A stretch of DNA of 64,000 nt from Allofournierella_A excrementavium (GTDB lineage: Bacteria; Bacillota; Clostridia; Oscillospirales; Ruminococcaceae), in the NCBI GenBank assembly GCA_019120375.1, contig DWVE01000027.1, positions 62,001 to 126,000 of the forward strand, written 5' to 3'. Shown here piece after piece: positions 16,463 to 23,388 of this stretch (the first letter of the stretch is position 1; each line of letters opens with the position of its first letter). The position numbers and the translations under genes are program-made. The notes under the pieces were generated by a model. That model did no database searches. It saw only the letters and a program-made list of their open reading frames with translations, and had not been told where the DNA came from.

Positions 16463-16945
16463 TCAGGCCAGCACCTTTCCTTCGGGGAAGGCGGCGCGGA
16501 ACACCCGGCGCACCAGCGGCCCGGCCAGCAGCAGCTGAAGGGGCAGCGCCATGATGAAGTTGCGGGGGATGTTCACCAGCCAGTTCCCCGGCACGCCCGC
16601 CCAGTTGCCGGTGTGGAACGCGCCCTCGCAGGCCCCGTAGAGGGACATGAGCACCACCATCACCACCACCATGCCGCAGGAGATGCACAGGATCTTTTTC
16701 AGCGCGCTGTCCTGAGGCTTGACCAGAAAGCGGAACGCCACGCCCTTGGCGATCCTGGAGGCCACGAACCAGTCGCAGCACATGCCCGCCACGTAGGCGA
16801 AGGGGAAACCGAGCCAGCCGACGGCCAGGGTCTCAAGGGTGAAGCGGCCCTGCTGCAGCGCCACGTTGTAAAAGCTCATCCACAGCACCATCACAAAACA
16901 CATCATCACGGTGTAGATAAGGCTTTCGCGTTTGTTTTGAGGCAT
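16463..16945 (-). CDS. DUF2798 family membrane protein
   Basis: 160 residues with four hydrophobic helices arranged as two similar halves (YTVMMCFVMVLWMSFYN and ISCGMVVVMVVLMSLYG begin the two repeats), the usual DUF2798 organisation. Conserved NIPRNFIMALPLQ lies near the C-terminus. Function unknown; probably an integral membrane protein of the cytoplasmic membrane. An AAGGA site precedes the start at 16945. Confidence 0.76.
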   Translation of the reverse strand: MPQNKRESLIYTVMMCFVMVLWMSFYNVALQQGRFTLETLAVGWLGFPFAYVAGMCCDWFVASRIAKGVAFRFLVKPQDSALKKILCISCGMVVVMVVLMSLYGACEGAFHTGNWAGVPGNWLVNIPRNFIMALPLQLLLAGPLVRRVFRAAFPEGKVLA

Positions 16946-17177
16946 TTTTACGATCCTTCCTTGTTTGAAATGTTGCGGAAGTCATCATATCACACAAAGG
17001 TGACGCCTCGTAATTGTGAGTGCCGACAAAGATGTGCCAACAAGACGGTGGACCCATGCGCGTTTTCACCGGAGAAGGCGCGGAAGATGATGCAGAACGT
17101 TTGAAAGAACCAGCGGGAACAAAGGCCTGCAGGCATCGGGAGGGAAAAACCATACTCTCTGTTTCATGCCCGGCACC

Positions 17178-17206
17178 TTGACAACCGTGGGGAAAATGCT
17201 TACATT
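17178..17206 (+). promoter_or_regulatory. Probable promoter for the second MATE leader region
   Basis: TTGACA (17178-17183), 17-bp spacer, TACATT (17201-17206), within the 568-bp gap 16946-17513. It would give a leader of about 300 nt before the MATE start. Confidence 0.6.
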
Positions 17207-17235
17207 TAAGTAAATCGAGAAAAGAGGTGAGCACG

Positions 17236-17328
17236 ATGCTGCGCGGGAAACTCTGCATTGATTTCGGCTCCACACAAGTTTATACCACGAAACATTGTGC
17301 GGAGCCTTTTCGGAAAGCTGATTTGTAA
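17236..17328 (+). CDS. Possible 30-residue leader ORF
   Basis: An ATG at 17236 preceded by AGAGGTGAG encodes 30 residues beginning MLRGKLCIDFGSTQ. It lies just downstream of the probable promoter and upstream of the hairpins before the MATE gene. It could be an upstream leader peptide, or a remnant of a larger gene. No family was recognised. Confidence 0.28.
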   Translation: MLRGKLCIDFGSTQVYTTKHCAEPFRKADL

Positions 17329-17334
17329 AACCGG

Positions 17335-17369
17335 GAGGCCGAGGCAGCGAATAACTGCCTTTGGCTTTT
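17335..17369 (+). promoter_or_regulatory. Leader hairpin followed by a T-rich stretch
   Basis: GAGGCAG (17341-17347) can pair with CTGCCTT, and flanking GCC with GGC, followed by CTTTTAT. This is the first of three hairpins between the promoter and the MATE gene. Confidence 0.4.
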
Positions 17370-17397
17370 ATACCCTTTTGCAAATCGACAGGAGAAG

Positions 17398-17517
17398 ATG
17401 AGACCGTTTCGGCCGCGGGCGATGTTTCGCCCGTGGCCTTTTGTCATGTTTGCTGACAGGCAGAGGGCGCACAAGGTCGTGCTGCCCTCTGCTTTTTTGA
17501 AGGGAAGATATTTATGA
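17398..17517 (+). CDS. Leader peptide of the second MATE gene
   Basis: 39 codons with a strong AGGAGA site directly before the ATG at 17398. It begins MRPFRPRAMFRPWPFVMFAD and ends LKGRYL, with its TGA (17515-17517) overlapping the MATE ATG (17514). The ORF runs straight through two hairpins, one of which is a terminator (17460-17498). This is the arrangement of ribosome-controlled attenuation: stalling in the Arg/Pro-rich first half could change which hairpin forms, and the overlap would couple translation to the pump gene. The peptide resembles leaders ahead of mobile resistance genes in Clostridia by general recollection only; that is not verified here. Confidence 0.55.
   Translation: MRPFRPRAMFRPWPFVMFADRQRAHKVVLPSAFLKGRYL
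17411..17438 (+). promoter_or_regulatory. Hairpin inside the MATE leader ORF
   Basis: GGCC-G-CGGGCG / CGCCCG-T-GGCC with a 6-nt loop and one mismatch, followed by TTTTGTC. It is the second hairpin of the leader and could be a terminator or an alternative partner. Confidence 0.5.
17460..17498 (+). terminator. Intrinsic terminator or attenuator before the MATE gene
   Basis: GCAGAGGGC / GCCCTCTGC stem with an additional inner GCA/TGC pairing, followed directly by T6 (17493-17498). It ends only 15 nt before the MATE start, so it must be bypassed for expression, which argues for conditional attenuation. Confidence 0.66.
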
Positions 17518-18905
17518 CACAAGAGAAAAATTTACTAAGCGGAAGCACACCCCAAAAACTGATCGCGTTCGCCCTGCCGCTTCTTCTCGCAAATATCCTG
17601 CAGGCATTCTATAACGTGGCGGATATGCTGGTGGTAGGGCGGTTCGTTGGCGAAACGGGCCTTGCGGCCATCAGCAACGCTTCAAAGCTTTGTTACATCA
17701 TCAACTCCGTCTGCATTGGAATGACCATGGGCGGAGCAGTGTTGATCGCTCAATACAAAGGGGCACAGGACAAAAAGGGCCAGACAGAGACTTTTCAGAC
17801 GCTGGCTGTGCTTTCTCTGGTCGCATCGATACTTTTAACGGTCGTGAGCTTGGCCGGCTATCGAGCTCTGTTCCGTGCGCTGGATGTTCCGGCTGATGCA
17901 TTTCAGGATGCCTGTGATTATATGAAGATCATTTGCTGCGGAACGGTATTCGTTTTTGGATACAATGCTGTTTGCTCTGTTCTGAAAGGGCTGGGCGATT
18001 CCAAATCCCCGCTCTGTTTTGTGGCCATTGCGACCATCATCAACGTTGGCTTGGACATTGTGCTGGTAGGCTTTTTGGGGATGGGCACGAAGGGAGCGGC
18101 CTGTGCGACGGTCACGGCGCAGGGGATCTCTTTTGCGATCTCGCTTTTTTACCTGAAACGGCGCCAGACGTTTTTTGACGCTGCAGAGCGAAAAAAGTTT
18201 GCGGTCCAGCCGGATAAGGCAGCCGCTGTTCTGAAAATCGGCTTGCCTGCGGCGCTTCAGATGGTCATAGTCAACACGGCATATTTGCTGGTGTCCGGGA
18301 TGCTCAACCAATTTGGGACCTCTGAGTCTGCAGCGTCCGGGGTAGGCCTTCAAATCAACACCTTTGCCGGCATGCCCTGCTGGGCTGTAGGCCAGGCGGT
18401 CACGGCAATGGTCGGTCTGTGCATGGGAGCAGGGCAGATCCAGCGCGCCCGAAAAGTGGTTAAAACCGGCCTGCTGGTGAATCTTGCCATAACGCTTGCC
18501 ATTGTGGTTTGCGTTCAGGTCTTTGCCGAACAGCTGGTTTTGCTTTTTGGCAGTAACAGCCGGGAAGTTGTGAGCGGCGGAGTTTATTATCTGAGAGTCT
18601 GCTGCGGTGTCAATAGTTTGATCTATTCGGCGATGTACACCCTGGATTCTTTTTCCATTGGAGTGGGTGCAGCGAGCGTTGCCATGCTGAATGCGCTGCT
18701 GGATGCGGTCGCGGTCCGTTTGCCGGCATGCTTCATTTTGGCGTTTGCGCTGGACATGGGATTCCCCGGTATCTGCTTTGGACAGGCGCTCTCGCCGGTT
18801 CTGCCGGCGCTTGCGGGATATCTCTACTTCAAAAGCGGAATATGGGAACGCAGGAGCCTGATCTACCAAAACCGAAAGGCCTCGCGTCGCGGGGGACTGA
18901 GATGA
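17514..18905 (+). CDS. MATE family efflux transporter, probably acquired
   Basis: 463 residues, 12 TM helices, NorM/DinF-type MATE. The N-terminus reads TPQKLIAFALPLLLANILQA with YNVADMLVVGRFVG, and the second half restarts at KIGLPAALQMVIVNTAYLL. It would export drugs using an ion gradient. Codon use differs from neighbours: many TTT, ATA, GCA and TTG codons and fewer GCC/CTG, i.e. lower GC, suggesting horizontal transfer. Expression appears controlled by the upstream leader ORF and terminator. It is followed by a repeat copy whose hairpin acts as terminator. Confidence 0.92.
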   Translation: MTQEKNLLSGSTPQKLIAFALPLLLANILQAFYNVADMLVVGRFVGETGLAAISNASKLCYIINSVCIGMTMGGAVLIAQYKGAQDKKGQTETFQTLAVLSLVASILLTVVSLAGYRALFRALDVPADAFQDACDYMKIICCGTVFVFGYNAVCSVLKGLGDSKSPLCFVAIATIINVGLDIVLVGFLGMGTKGAACATVTAQGISFAISLFYLKRRQTFFDAAERKKFAVQPDKAAAVLKIGLPAALQMVIVNTAYLLVSGMLNQFGTSESAASGVGLQINTFAGMPCWAVGQAVTAMVGLCMGAGQIQRARKVVKTGLLVNLAITLAIVVCVQVFAEQLVLLFGSNSREVVSGGVYYLRVCCGVNSLIYSAMYTLDSFSIGVGAASVAMLNALLDAVAVRLPACFILAFALDMGFPGICFGQALSPVLPALAGYLYFKSGIWERRSLIYQNRKASRRGGLR

Positions 18906-18933
18906 AACGGACGACCGCCACCTTTCTCAAGCG

Positions 18934-19010
18934 GCGGGGAGAAGGAGGAATGACGGAGCGGTATGAGAAAAGCCCAGTCTTTCGGCTGGGCTTTTTGAAT
19001 GGAGCGCAGT
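18934..19010. repeat. Terminator-bearing repeat, copy 1
   Basis: Copy of a unit: GGGGAGAAGGAGGAATGACGG, then AGCGGTATGAGAAAAGCCCAG, a loop, CTGGGCTTTTTGAATGGAGC and GCAGT. The AGCCCAG / CTGGGCT stem with T5 works as a terminator for the upstream MATE gene and, in reverse, for minus-strand transcripts. It is preceded by a small inverted repeat CCGCC/GGCGG. Confidence 0.85.
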
Positions 19011-19166
19011 GCGTTGTCGCCCGGCAGGGCGGGGAAGCGAGGAGCAGCAGAATAAGCGCACGATGATTTTTTGCAAAAAAGTCGCCGCAAGCGATATACA
19101 GCTTGCACGTTTGCCGCCCGGCAGGGCGGCCAGGGCCCCTGCGAAAATTTGCGAAGCAAAGTTTCG

Positions 19167-19255
19167 CGGGGAGAAGGAGGAATGACGGAGCGGTATGAGA
19201 AAAGCCCAGCCTTTCGGCTGGGCTTTTTGAATGGAGCGCAGTCCATTCCGACGTG
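19167..19255. repeat. Terminator-bearing repeat, copy 2
   Basis: Near-identical to copy 1 with a perfect AGCCCAGCC / GGCTGGGCT stem, then extended by CCATTCCGACGTG. It is preceded by a larger inverted repeat (about 19134-19170) pairing GCGAAAATTTGC with GCAAAGTTTCGC. The region between copies 1 and 2 (19011-19166) holds no gene. Confidence 0.88.
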
Positions 19256-19340
19256 CGTTTGCGTGATGAAATTGATGCCTGCTCCCCTCCTTGGCCCGTA
19301 GGGCGGGGTCCCCACGAAAGTTTGCACAGCAAAGTTTTGT

Positions 19341-19426
19341 GGGGAAAAGGAGGAATAACGGAGCGGTATGAGAAAAGCCCAGCCAAACGGCTGGGCTTTT
19401 TGAATGGAGCGTAGTCCATTCCGACG
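19341..19426. repeat. Terminator-bearing repeat, copy 3, adjoining tRNA-Leu
   Basis: Same unit (ATGACGG changed to ATAACGG); it runs directly into the 3-prime end of the minus-strand tRNA-Leu and is that tRNA's terminator. It is preceded by its own inverted repeat CCCCACGAAAGTTTGC / GCAAAGTTTTGTGGGG (about 19311-19344). Copies 1 and 2 look like duplications of this tRNA-downstream module. Confidence 0.88.
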
Positions 19427-19512
19427 TGGTGCCGGCGGTGGGACTTGAACCCACACGGTGTTGCCACCAACGGATTTTGAGTCCGCATCGTCTGCCATTC
19501 CGACACGCCGGC
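19427..19512 (-). tRNA. tRNA-Leu (anticodon CAA)
   Basis: 86 nt including the encoded CCA (19427-19429). Acceptor GCCGGCG / CGCCGGC, anticodon stem GCGGA / TCCGT with loop CTCAAAA and anticodon CAA (reads UUG), a long class II variable arm, and T arm GTGGGTTCAAGTCCCAC. A consensus promoter lies upstream and a hairpin terminator directly downstream. Confidence 0.95.
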
Positions 19513-19533
19513 ATTTTGCGGGGCAACGCATGT

Positions 19534-19562
19534 ATTATACTATGCCTTCGGCGAAAAATCAA
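19534..19562 (-). promoter_or_regulatory. Promoter of tRNA-Leu
   Basis: On the minus strand TTGATT (19562-19557), 17-bp spacer, perfect TATAAT (19539-19534), about 22 nt before the tRNA 5-prime end. Confidence 0.82.
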
Positions 19563-19656
19563 GCGAAGGCCGCCGAAGGGACGCGGCGGAGGCGCGAGGT
19601 GTGTGAATTCTACAAAGAAAACAGACCTTTTTTGTGAGATACTGGGCAAATCGCTA

Positions 19657-19685
19657 TTGACAAACCGGGTGCCGTGGGATAAACT
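19657..19685 (+). promoter_or_regulatory. Promoter of the sigma factor gene
   Basis: Consensus TTGACA (19657-19662), 17-bp spacer, TAAACT (19680-19685). Predicted start near 19692, giving a leader of about 60 nt. Confidence 0.75.
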
Positions 19686-19713
19686 AAAGGAGATAAAAAT
19701 TGACCCCGACTGG

Positions 19714-19741
19714 CCTCTGCGAAAGTCGCCTTTCGCGGAGG
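19714..19741 (+). promoter_or_regulatory. Hairpin sequestering the sigma-factor ribosome binding site
   Basis: CCTC-T-GCGAAAG (19714-19725) pairs with CTTTCGC-G-GAGG (19730-19741) around a 4-nt loop. The GGAGG Shine-Dalgarno (19737-19741) of the ATG at 19751 is the 3-prime arm of the stem, followed by TTTTGTC. It can act as a translational lock or a weak terminator. Confidence 0.58.
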
Positions 19742-19750
19742 TTTTGTCTT

Positions 19751-20302
19751 ATGATCCATCTCACGCCACAGACGCTGGCCCGCGCGCGGGCAGGGCAGGA
19801 GGCCGCGGTGGCCGCGGTGCTCACCCATATGATGCCGCTGTTGCGCCGTGCCGCCGCCCGGGCCGTCTGCCCGGGGCTGGAGTTTGACGATGCCCTGCAG
19901 GAAGGCATCATCGGCCTGTTCGGCGCCATCAAGACTTATCATCCCGGCGGCAGCGCCTCCTTCGAGACCTATGCCGCCGTGTGCATCCGCAACGCGGTCA
20001 CAGCCGCCCGGCGGGCTGCCGGGCGTAAGAAGAACGCCCCCCTCAACCAGAGCCTGCCGCTGGAGGACGCCGCGCCCGCCCCCGGGCCGGAAGAGCTGGC
20101 CATCCGCCGCGAGCAGCTGCGCACCACCGTGGCGGATATCCAGACCCGCCTTTCCCCCTTCGAGCGGGAGGTGCTGGCGGCCCACCTGGCCGGCGGCAGC
20201 TACCGCCAGATCGCCCGGCAGCTGGGCTGCACCCCCAAGGCGGTGGAGAACGCCCTCGTCCGCCTGCGCCGCAAACTGCGCGGCAGCCACCCCACGCACT
20301 GA
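19751..20302 (+). CDS. Sigma-70 family RNA polymerase sigma factor (SigH-like)
   Basis: 183 residues. Region 2 is at about 37-85 with EFDDALQEGIIGLFGAIKTY (core binding and -10 recognition); region 4 is at about 130-180 with LSPFEREVLAAHLAGGSYRQ and a helix-turn-helix QLGCTPKAVENAL. No sigma 1.1 and only a short linker, so it is a small alternative factor; layout and spacing look closest to sporulation/competence SigH or ECF-like factors. The ATG at 19751 uses a GGAGG held in a hairpin. A TTG at 19700 with its own AAAGGAGA site is in frame and would add 17 residues, so a second, unblocked start is possible. Target regulon unknown. Confidence 0.83.
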   Translation: MIHLTPQTLARARAGQEAAVAAVLTHMMPLLRRAAARAVCPGLEFDDALQEGIIGLFGAIKTYHPGGSASFETYAAVCIRNAVTAARRAAGRKKNAPLNQSLPLEDAAPAPGPEELAIRREQLRTTVADIQTRLSPFEREVLAAHLAGGSYRQIARQLGCTPKAVENALVRLRRKLRGSHPTH

Positions 20303-20323
20303 GCCTTCGGGCTTAGCATATAT

Positions 20324-20392
20324 GCCCCTGTAGCTTAACACTTAGAGCATTGGTCCAAACCAAAGGTGACGGTTAAAATCCTTCCGCGGGCA
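20324..20392 (+). pseudogene. tRNA-like element (degenerate tRNA)
   Basis: 69 nt that fold partly as a tRNA: acceptor GCCCCTG / CGCGGGC (one C-C mismatch), TA at 8-9, D arm GCTT / GAGC, a shortened anticodon arm TTGG-TCCAAA-CCAA, and T arm GACGG-TTAAAAT-CCTTC with the invariant T-loop C replaced by A. No CCA follows. It is 3-4 nt short, has no normal anticodon loop, and lies between the sigma factor gene and the zinc-ribbon gene, ending 27 nt before that ATG. Either a tRNA pseudogene (perhaps tRNA-Trp derived) or a structured 5-prime UTR element. Confidence 0.48.
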
Positions 20393-20419
20393 AAAATCAA
20401 ATCAGAGGAGAAATTCACC

Positions 20420-20698
20420 ATGTACGAAGACAAGACCCTGGTATGCAAAGACTGCGGTAAGGAGTTCGTGTTCTCTGCCGGCGAGCAGGAGTTCTACGCC
20501 AGCCGCGGCTTCGAGAACGAGCCTCAGCGCTGCAAGGCCTGCCGTGACGCCCGCAAGAACGCCACCCGCGGCACCCGCGAGATGTTCGAGGCCACCTGCG
20601 CCGCCTGCGGCAAGGTCGCTCGCGTTCCCTTCCAGCCCCGCGAAGACCGCCCTGTGTACTGCAGCGAGTGCTTCGCCAAGATGAAGGAGCAGCAGTAA
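20420..20698 (+). CDS. Zinc-ribbon protein with two CxxC...CxxC modules
   Basis: 92 residues. The N-terminal module TLVCKDCGKEFVFSAGEQEF with QRCKACRDARK matches the zf-trcl type probable zinc-ribbon family; a second module TCAACGKVARVPF with YCSECFAKM follows. Eight cysteines, so probably two structural zinc ions, and a strongly basic surface. Family members are small, often abundant proteins of unknown function, possibly nucleic-acid or ribosome associated. AGAGGAGAA is the ribosome site. The tRNA-like element lies immediately upstream, and a strong terminator follows. Confidence 0.86.
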   Translation: MYEDKTLVCKDCGKEFVFSAGEQEFYASRGFENEPQRCKACRDARKNATRGTREMFEATCAACGKVARVPFQPREDRPVYCSECFAKMKEQQ

Positions 20699-20705
20699 TC
20701 GTCCG

Positions 20706-20738
20706 AAAGGGCGCGGCCATAGGCCGCGCCCTTTTTTT
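20706..20738 (+). terminator. Terminator after the zinc-ribbon gene
   Basis: GGGCGCGGCC / GGCCGCGCCC stem with an ATA loop and T7. Confidence 0.92.
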
Positions 20739-20835
20739 GTGCCCCGGCGGGCCGTGTTGTTTTTCACCCCGCTTTGCGGTACAATAAAAACTGTTGAAAA
20801 CCCGCTGCTTTCGCGGCGACGGAAAGGAGCCCGCC

Positions 20836-23100
20836 ATGGAACGACTGGGCGCTTTTATCAAAAAACACCGCCTCTGGCTGGGCGGGCTGTGCTGCGCGCT
20901 GGCGGCGGCCTTTGCCCTTGGCTGGGCGGGCTATACCCTCCATCAGGCGGGCAAAAACCAGAGCGAATACAGGATCGTCCACGACGAATATGTGGAAAAG
21001 CAGGGCCTGTATCCCACCGACCCTGCCGCGGGGCTGGTGCAAGGCCTGCCCGCCGGCGAAGGGGAGACCCTCTACGGCGTGCGGCTGATGTTCGTCACCG
21101 GCGGGCGTGTGGCCCAAGGCGCCTTCCGGGTGGCGCTGGAGAGCGCCGGCGGCCAGACCCTCGCCGCCTGCGACGGCGACATGACCATGCTGCTGGACGG
21201 CGCTTTTGTGGATGTCATCTTCGCCTCGCCCGTCACGCTGGAAAAGGGGAGCGGCTACCAGTTGCACGTCACCTTCGCCCCCACCACCGCCGAAGATAAG
21301 GCGGGCCTTGTTTACGGCGAAGGCGTGCAGGCCGACCCGGCCATGCCCCTCACCGACCGGCTGAGTTCCGACTGGACCCTCCGCACCGCGGCCTTGCAAT
21401 ACATCACCAATCACACCGGCGCCGGCTATGCCCTGCGGGCCTTCGCGCCGCTGGCGGCGCTGGCGTTCGCCGCCGTGATGGGCGGCTGGTGGCTCGTTTT
21501 CGCCCGCCGTGCGAAGGCTCATGTGTGCTTTGCCTTCTTCGCGGCGGCGCTGGGGCTGGCGTTCGCCCTGGTCACCCCGCCGCTGGGCGGGCCGGACGAA
21601 TACGGCCATCTGGCCAGCGCCTACGCCCTGGCCAACCGCCTCACCGGCCAGCCGGGCATCACCGAAGGGCCGGATGGCGAAAGCCTGCTGGCCATGCGGG
21701 AGTGCGACGCGGAATACATGCGCGACTCCTCCGGGCCCATCGGCATCCTGGCCTACAAGACCATGACCGACGAACTGTTCTCCACCGGCAACAGCGGCGA
21801 GCTCACCGCCAGCGCCCAGGTCAGCCCGCCCTACAGTGTGGTGGCGCTGCAATATCTGCCCCAGGCGCTGGGCATCCTGCTGGCCCGGGCGCTGGGCCTT
21901 GGCTTCCACGCCATGCTGCTGCTGGCCCGGCTGGGCAGCGTTGCGGTGTTTGCCGCGCTGGGCGCGCTGGCGGTGCGCCTTGCCCCGGCCCGCAAGAACG
22001 TCTTTTTCGCGGCGGGCCTTCTGCCCATGGCCCTGAGCCTTGCGGGCAGCGTCTCCGCCGACACGCTGGTGAACGGGCTGGCGCTGGTGTTCACCGCCCT
22101 GTGCCTGCGGGGCCTGCTGTGCACCGAACAGCTGGGCCGCGCCGAGCAGGCGGGCCTGCTGGTGCTGGCGGCGCTGATCGGTCCCATGAAAGCGGTGTAT
22201 CTGGTGCTGGTGGGGCTGTGCCTGCCCATCCCCGCCGCCGCCCTGGGCGGCAAAAAGCGCAGCCGGGCCTTCAAGGCGCTGGTGTGTCTGGCGGCCCTGG
22301 CGGGCTGGCTGTGGTTCAACGGCGCCACCGTGGGCTACATGCTCCGCAGTGTGGACACCTATCGCATCGTCTACATCCTGGTGCGCCTTGTGCCGCTGGC
22401 CGCCGCGGCCGCGCTGGTCTGGTGGCGCTGGGGCAAGCGTCCCTGGTTCAAGAAGGCGGCGCTGGCCGCCGCGGTGGTGCTGGTGCTGGTGCTGGCGCGG
22501 GGAGTGCTGTGGGTGGCCGCCAACAGCGGCGAGACCCTCACCCCCGAGGAATACGCCGCCTCCATCCAACCCAACGGCGAATCCACCTATGTTTACAGCT
22601 TCGGCTACATCCTCAGCCACATCCCCCAGACCGTGAAGCTGCTGGTGAACACCCTGGGCAGCGAGCTGCCCCGGTACCTCCAGGGACTGGTGGGCGCGCT
22701 GCCCGGCGAGCCCATCGTCTACGGGCTGGAGGTCAGCTGGCTGCTCACCATCGCCCTGCTGGCGCTGCTGGTGTGGGCCTGCCTGCAGCCGGTGGAGGCA
22801 AAGCCCCTGCTGGGCCGGAGCGCCCGGTGGACGCTGGCCCTTGTGGCGCTGGCGGTGGCGGCGCTGAGCATGCTGGCCGCCCTCTGCTGGACGCCCATCA
22901 ACCTGACCACCGTCTTCGGCATGCAGGGGCGGTATCTGCTGCCGGTGCTGCCGGCCATGCTGCTGCTGTTCAGCGAGGGCCGCACCCTCTGCCTGCGCCG
23001 CTCCACCGATGGGGAGCTGCGCTTTGCCGCCGGGGCGCTGGCGGCGGCGGTGGCGCTGCAAAGTCTGGTGCTTTTTGCCTCGGCGGCCTACAAGCCCTGA
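20836..23100 (+). CDS. DUF2142 polytopic membrane protein
   Basis: 754 residues. One N-terminal TM (about 15-35), an extracytoplasmic beta-rich domain (about 40-200), then about 11-12 TM helices. The segment PPLGGPDEYGHLASAYALAN at the start of the first loop is the DUF2142 signature with acidic residues as in GT-C glycosyltransferases; GRYLLPVLPAMLLLF near the C-terminus is also conserved. It probably transfers or handles a lipid-linked sugar for cell-surface glycans; substrate unknown. The ATG at 20836 follows AAAGGAG. Monocistronic, with a terminator upstream. Confidence 0.84.
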   Translation: MERLGAFIKKHRLWLGGLCCALAAAFALGWAGYTLHQAGKNQSEYRIVHDEYVEKQGLYPTDPAAGLVQGLPAGEGETLYGVRLMFVTGGRVAQGAFRVALESAGGQTLAACDGDMTMLLDGAFVDVIFASPVTLEKGSGYQLHVTFAPTTAEDKAGLVYGEGVQADPAMPLTDRLSSDWTLRTAALQYITNHTGAGYALRAFAPLAALAFAAVMGGWWLVFARRAKAHVCFAFFAAALGLAFALVTPPLGGPDEYGHLASAYALANRLTGQPGITEGPDGESLLAMRECDAEYMRDSSGPIGILAYKTMTDELFSTGNSGELTASAQVSPPYSVVALQYLPQALGILLARALGLGFHAMLLLARLGSVAVFAALGALAVRLAPARKNVFFAAGLLPMALSLAGSVSADTLVNGLALVFTALCLRGLLCTEQLGRAEQAGLLVLAALIGPMKAVYLVLVGLCLPIPAAALGGKKRSRAFKALVCLAALAGWLWFNGATVGYMLRSVDTYRIVYILVRLVPLAAAAALVWWRWGKRPWFKKAALAAAVVLVLVLARGVLWVAANSGETLTPEEYAASIQPNGESTYVYSFGYILSHIPQTVKLLVNTLGSELPRYLQGLVGALPGEPIVYGLEVSWLLTIALLALLVWACLQPVEAKPLLGRSARWTLALVALAVAALSMLAALCWTPINLTTVFGMQGRYLLPVLPAMLLLFSEGRTLCLRRSTDGELRFAAGALAAAVALQSLVLFASAAYKP

Positions 23101-23187
23101 CAGGCGTTGCAAACCGCATGAAAATCGGATATAGTAATAAACGGGGCAAAGCGCCCCGACTGGATTTTTGAAAGGAAGGACCTTTTT

Positions 23188-23388
23188 ATGACTATCACCC
23201 GTCAGACCGTGATCGGCGACATTCTGGATACCGACAATTCCGTGGCCCCGCTGTTCCTGGCCATCGGCATGCACTGCCTGGGCTGCCCCGCCAGCCGCGG
23301 CGAGACCATCGAGCAGGCCTGCGCCGTGCACGGCACCGACGCCGACGAGCTGGTGGCCAAGCTGAACGCCCACTTTGGCAACGCCTGA
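23188..23388 (+). CDS. DUF1858 domain protein
   Basis: 66 residues consisting of one DUF1858 domain: TVIGDILDTDNSVAPLFLAI then MHCLGCPAS with the CxxC redox pair. These small helical proteins are associated with hybrid-cluster and other redox proteins in anaerobes and may be disulfide or metal carriers. AAGGAAGG site upstream. The 3-prime end overlaps the trmK start, suggesting cotranscription. Confidence 0.9.
   Translation: MTITRQTVIGDILDTDNSVAPLFLAIGMHCLGCPASRGETIEQACAVHGTDADELVAKLNAHFGNA

Noticed and set aside
16613..17104. A plus-strand frame antisense to the DUF2798 gene
   Set aside because: No motif and no ribosome site; its first half is a mirror of TM codons.
18829..19649. Repetitive minus-strand frames and small plus-strand ORFs (starting MTERYEKSP) in the repeat region
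   Set aside because: They arise from the duplicated terminator module. Two copies do have GGAGG before ATG, but the third copy has lost the ATG and the C-termini differ completely, so translation is not supported.
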